A stretch of DNA of 64,000 nt from Alkalihalobacillus pseudalcaliphilus (lineage in GTDB: Bacteria > Bacillota > Bacilli > Bacillales > Bacillaceae_D), in NCBI RefSeq assembly GCF_028610675.1, contig NZ_JAQQWS010000001.1, positions 992,001 to 1,056,000 of the forward strand, given 5' to 3'. Under the pieces are notes generated by a model, which was not told where the DNA came from, made no database searches, and worked only from the letters and a program-made list of their open reading frames with translations. Both the position numbers and the translations under genes were made by a program. Below are positions 61,260 to 64,000 of the stretch, one piece after another (the first letter of the stretch is position 1; the number at the start of each line of letters is the position of its first letter).

Positions 61260-61619
61260 TTATTCGGCCAATGTTTGCGAGAGCTCAAGATCATGACCAT
61301 CTGGATCTTGGAAGGTAATCAGCTTAACCAGACCTGGAATCGTTGTAATATCACTAGTGAAACTAATACCCTTCTCAGCTAAAGCCTTCACCGCTTCTTC
61401 AATATTTTCGACTTCAAATACAGCCGATGCCTTTGATGGAATAACTTCAACCGCTTGTGAAAAACCGATAAAGCAACCTTCAGTATTCGTATGAACACTT
61501 GCCATACCATTATCACGGTCCCAAAAATCCCCTTTAAACCCAAGTTTCTCCGTATAAAACTTGTACGTCTCTTCTACATTCGAAACATTATACCAAACCG
61601 TAAATCCAGATTTAAACAT
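61260..61619 (-). CDS. VOC (glyoxalase/bleomycin-resistance-like) protein
   Basis: A 119-aa VOC domain: FKSGFTVWYNVSNVEETYKF, FYTEKLGFKGDFWDRDNGMA, then TFQDPDGHDLELSQTL with the Glu ligand. It resembles small drug-binding or lyase VOC proteins. ATG 61619 has AGGAG upstream. First gene of an operon with the tandem HxlR regulator, which is likely to control it. Confidence 0.85.
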   Translation of the reverse strand: MFKSGFTVWYNVSNVEETYKFYTEKLGFKGDFWDRDNGMASVHTNTEGCFIGFSQAVEVIPSKASAVFEVENIEEAVKALAEKGISFTSDITTIPGLVKLITFQDPDGHDLELSQTLAE

Positions 61620-61708
61620 ATAATCACTCCTATACATGAATTAGTAGCTTTGCTCTGTACAGATGTAAATCTAAGTCATCAAACAGTTCGAATCAAACCA
61701 CTACCGAA

Positions 61709-61737
61709 AGTATACCTAGTATAAAAACGATAGTCAA
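61709..61737 (-). promoter_or_regulatory. Promoter of the VOC-HxlR operon
   Basis: On the minus strand TTGACT (61732-61737) and TATACT (61709-61714) are 17 bp apart. TATAC-CTA-GTATA (61711-61723) is an inverted repeat overlapping the -10 and is a candidate operator. An untranslated leader of about 80 bases follows. Confidence 0.75.
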
Positions 61738-61917
61738 GAATTTTCTGAATACAACTTGACTTCCTGCTAGTTTCATAGAATTTTATTGAGCTCACGGCAA
61801 AATTATTTTAATATTAATAAAATGACAAAATCCTTAAAGGAAAATATTCCTTTAATAAGAGCAGGAGAAAATTAACGAATCAAAATGGGGCAATTCATGC
61901 CAATCGTGCAGCTCAGT

Positions 61918-62275
61918 CGACAGGTTCTTGACCTTTTTTCGCCCTGATCATGTCGATGCACGGCCTCAGTTGACAGGTTCTTGACCTTTTTCCGCCCTAA
62001 TCATGTCGATGCCGAGCTTTAGTCGACAGGTTCTTGACCTTTTTTCGCCCTGTTCATGTCGATGCACAGCCTCAGTCGACAGGTTCTTNNNNNNNNNNNN
62101 NNNNNNNNNNNNNNNNNNNNNNNNNNNNNNNNNNNNNNNNNNNNNNNNNNNNNNNNNNNNNNNNNNNNNNNNNNNNNNNNNNNNNNNNCCGAGCTTTAGT
62201 CGACAGGTTCTTGACCTTTTTTCGCCCTGTTCATGTCGATGCACAGCCTCAGTCGACAGGTTCTTTCTCTTTTTC
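61918..62275. repeat. Tandem 53-bp hairpin repeat, second array (gapped)
   Basis: The same core as 23745-24153 (AGGTTCTTGACCTTTTTTCG, CCCTGATCATGTCGATGC, AGTCGAC) recurs in about four visible units on the left and two on the right of a 100-N run. Linkers differ from the first array, which is 38 kb away. It occupies the divergent gap between the VOC operon and a GNAT gene. Open frames read through the Ns are not genes. Confidence 0.88.
62089..62188. other. Assembly gap of exactly 100 N
   Basis: A round-numbered N run inside a tandem repeat is a conventional scaffold gap of unknown true size. The array length is therefore not known, and sequence could be missing here. Confidence 0.97.
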
Positions 62276-62339
62276 CGTCCTGATCATGCCGACACGAGGT
62301 ATTAGTCAACGGATTTCGCTCACCCAGAACCTCTAAATA

Positions 62340-62560
62340 CATTACATACAAAACCCAGATGGCGAAGCACGGTTCACTTCGCCACCAGCAAAGATTATAG
62401 TAGTGGTGACTTTTTAAACAGTTGGCCCGTTTACAACTCCATCACCACTAAGAGTCGAACGACCAAAAAGGGAACGATTTCCTGCTAAGGTCATTGCAAG
62501 ATGAATGACCAGGTAACTTCAAGGCACAACCTATCGCTCCTAAAATACACTTTCACACAA
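62340..62560. repeat. Interspersed intergenic repeat (copy J)
   Basis: GATGGCGAAGCACGGTTCAC, TTTAAACAGTTGGCCCGTTT, GAATGACCAGGTAACTTCAA and GGCACAACCTATCGCTCCTA match copies B, D, E and I. It runs up to the ribosome binding site of the GNAT gene and is probably part of that gene's leader. Confidence 0.8.
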
Positions 62561-62575
62561 AAAGGAGACCATACC

Positions 62576-63142
62576 ATGAAACAAATTGAAAATGAAGTTG
62601 TTCAACTTATCCCGATTCAAATCGAACACCTAGAGGAACTCGCACTTGCCGCCAATGACCCAAAAATTTGGGAGCATATGTCGGTTACTCTTCTAAGCAT
62701 TGAAGCCGTCAAAGCTTATATTAATGACGCACACAAACGATATGGAGAAGACTTTGCCTTCGTCATCATTAATCAAGCAACCCAGACAATCATTGGTGCC
62801 ACTTGGTTACTTGATTACTCTAAATCACATCAAAGAGTGGAAATCGGATCAACCTGGCTGAATCCTACTTATTGGCGTTCTGCAATCAACACCAATTGCA
62901 AACTGGTTTTATTATCCTACTGCTTTGAAGACCTTCAAGTAAATCGAGTTCAAATCAAAACAGGACACGAAAACCTACGCTCTCAAAAAGCCATTGAACG
63001 AATTGGTGCTACTAAAGAAGGTGTATTACGCAATCATATGATTCGAAAGGAAGGAACGATTCGCCATACCGTGATGTACAGTATCACAAAAGAAGAATGG
63101 CCAGAAGTAAAGCAGCATATCCAAACCCTACTAAGCAATTAA
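62576..63142 (+). CDS. GNAT family N-acetyltransferase (RimJ/RimL-like)
   Basis: A 188-aa protein: VQLIPIQIEHLEELALAAND, GSTWLNPTYWRSAINTNCKL (the acetyl-CoA loop lacks the usual G-x-G/A glycines), NRVQIKTGHENLRSQKAIER and GATKEGVLRNHMIRKEG. AAGGAGA precedes the ATG at 62576; the frame upstream of it runs into repeat copy J and is not coding. Confidence 0.87.
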   Translation: MKQIENEVVQLIPIQIEHLEELALAANDPKIWEHMSVTLLSIEAVKAYINDAHKRYGEDFAFVIINQATQTIIGATWLLDYSKSHQRVEIGSTWLNPTYWRSAINTNCKLVLLSYCFEDLQVNRVQIKTGHENLRSQKAIERIGATKEGVLRNHMIRKEGTIRHTVMYSITKEEWPEVKQHIQTLLSN

Positions 63143-63325
63143 TAACTAACACACAACCTTCCTCCTATCAGGAAAGCCTGTATGCATATTTTGTCTAAAA
63201 TGATATTATTTTGTATTGCATGACATAAAATGGTGTTTATCCATTACATTTGTAGGGTATTAGTCAAAAAGGATAAGCATCCTACATATCATTGTAAAAG
63301 AAAAACTACATAGGAGGAAGAACAA

Positions 63326-63655
63326 TTGAAAACTTTAGAAATTAAACGCTTTAACATTGGAAGTGTCATCAAAAGTACTTTATACCTTTATTTCATTCCG
63401 ATTATTTTATTTGTGATTGTTGGTTTGTTTATTTTTCTAATCACGATGATTGAGGAACCAGCAATGGGGATGGGCTTATTATTAGGAGGCTTAATTGGTA
63501 TTGTCTTTTACTCCGCCATTTACTTCGGTATCATCGCCCTAATCGTACTTATATACAATTGGCTTGCAGGTAAATTTGGTGGTTTAACATTTACAGTGGA
63601 AGAAAAACAAGACGAATATACAGATTACAATCGTGAAGCAAAAGAATACCGATAA
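63326..63655 (+). CDS. small membrane protein, DUF3566-like
   Basis: A 109-aa protein with two or three hydrophobic segments (residues ~16-42, 48-80), a conserved-looking LIYNWLAGKFGGLTFTVEEK near the end and a polar tail. The arrangement recalls small DUF3566-type membrane proteins. TTG start with AGGAGG eight bases upstream. Monocistronic, followed by a terminator. Function unknown. Confidence 0.7.
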   Translation: MKTLEIKRFNIGSVIKSTLYLYFIPIILFVIVGLFIFLITMIEEPAMGMGLLLGGLIGIVFYSAIYFGIIALIVLIYNWLAGKFGGLTFTVEEKQDEYTDYNREAKEYR

Positions 63656-63660
63656 ATTGA

Positions 63661-63703
63661 AAAAACTGCTGTGAACCTTTTAAAGGCTAGCAGCAGTTTT
63701 TTG
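63661..63703 (+). terminator. Terminator of the DUF3566-like gene
   Basis: AAAAACTGCTG and CAGCAGTTTTTT pair around a 20-base loop containing a smaller CCTTT/AAAGG stem, ending in a T-run. Confidence 0.85.
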
Positions 63704-63748
63704 ATTTTACACACTTCTTCATCAAACCAATTTCTAAGATTACTCCGC

Positions 63749-63952
63749 TTAACCAAAAAACAAATCAATCACATTCGAAGCAGTCGATGTTTCCTTATTA
63801 TAAAACTCTGAGTAACCGCAGCTTTTACAAAAAACAACAAGGAAACGGTTATGTTGGATATCCATAAACCTCGATAGACCCGCACCCGTCATCGCCACAT
63901 CCTTCGTTCCAACCTCTCTTCCGCCACATTTCATACAACCTGACTTCTCCAT
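63749..63952 (-). CDS. small zinc-ribbon protein
   Basis: A 67-aa protein with two CxxC pairs, CMKCGG near the N-terminus and CKSCGYSEFY near the C-terminus, separated by about 32 residues: a zinc ribbon, as in Bacillus proteins annotated as zinc-ribbon or nucleic-acid-binding. AAAGGTGAT precedes ATG 63952; a GTG and ATG just upstream are alternatives. Function unknown. Confidence 0.8.
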   Translation of the reverse strand: MEKSGCMKCGGREVGTKDVAMTGAGLSRFMDIQHNRFLVVFCKSCGYSEFYNKETSTASNVIDLFFG

Positions 63953-64000
63953 CCCCATCACCTTTTATCATTAGATTATTCTTTTGTCATGTCTCGATAT

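Noticed and set aside
61966..62336. Open frames across the N run
   Set aside because: They read through an assembly gap and tandem repeats; not genes.
1..64000. tRNA, rRNA or intact insertion sequence
   Set aside because: No cloverleaf with CCA or GTTCGAATC arm, no rRNA-like stretch and no transposase frame was found on reading both strands.

Overview
The window comes from a low-GC Gram-positive chromosome, most likely a Bacillaceae member. The evidence is dense AAGGAGG-type ribosome binding sites with frequent TTG and GTG starts, a divergent citA/citR pair, a gluconate gntKP pair, cytochrome bd genes with a CydS-type small subunit, HAAS/PadR and XRE/membrane-protein pairs, and families typical of Bacillus (DUF2339, DUF368, PspC, a YoaP-like GNAT, an RsgA paralogue). 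No rRNA or tRNA gene, phage module, CRISPR array or intact insertion sequence was seen. One run of exactly 100 Ns (62089-62188) lies inside a tandem repeat and is a scaffold gap.

Layout. 1-2.1 kb: a GntR (YtrA-type) regulator, ABC ATPase and permease operon with a palindromic operator. 2.1-4.7 kb: 51-bp hairpin repeats, a three-gene operon with a HIT protein, and an internally deleted DUF817 gene. 4.9-8.1 kb: a DinB-like protein, a large DUF2339 membrane protein and a small membrane protein. 8.4-16.2 kb: citA/citR, NUDIX, histidine phosphatase, MerR, NUDIX, GNAT and HD-domain genes, a gene that appears to need a non-canonical start, and a 53-aa PspC protein. 17.2-23.5 kb: cydABS with Rex-like sites upstream, convergent with cydDC. 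23.7-30.6 kb: 53-bp hairpin repeats, an XRE/membrane-protein pair, a lipoprotein, gntKP and a NUDIX gene. 30.6-32.1 kb: a group II intron remnant behind a terminator, a decayed methyltransferase and intergenic repeats. 32.2-42.2 kb: a membrane metalloprotease-like TPR protein, an esterase-like protein, HIT, an ANT(6)-type nucleotidyltransferase, GNATs and a VOC protein. 42.3-43.6 kb: an RsgA-type GTPase behind a leader-peptide attenuator. 43.7-52.4 kb: GNAT, PIN, PadR/HAAS, an ECF sigma factor with its probable anti-sigma factor, 52-bp repeats, and an ArsR-like regulator with a small membrane protein. 52.5-64 kb: S51 peptidase, DUF368, NUDIX, a TrxB-like oxidoreductase near an Rrf2 regulator, an S41 peptidase pseudogene, a tandem-HxlR/VOC operon, the gapped 53-bp repeat, and small proteins.

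The most interesting element is 42314-42554. A consensus promoter drives a 24-codon leader ORF whose own ribosome binding site pairs with its 3' end. A 17-bp intrinsic terminator follows, and an 8-bp alternative pairing would break that terminator. This is the full logic of ribosome-controlled transcription attenuation, placed ahead of a ribosome-assembly GTPase gene.

Other themes are three families of tandem hairpin repeats with 51-53 bp units; a mosaic of shared intergenic repeat modules at about a dozen places; two small regulators (PadR, ArsR type) with apparently leaderless, palindrome-overlapped promoters; and several decaying genes (DUF817, methyltransferase, S41 peptidase, TlpA-like). 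Protein identities are from sequence reading without database searches.
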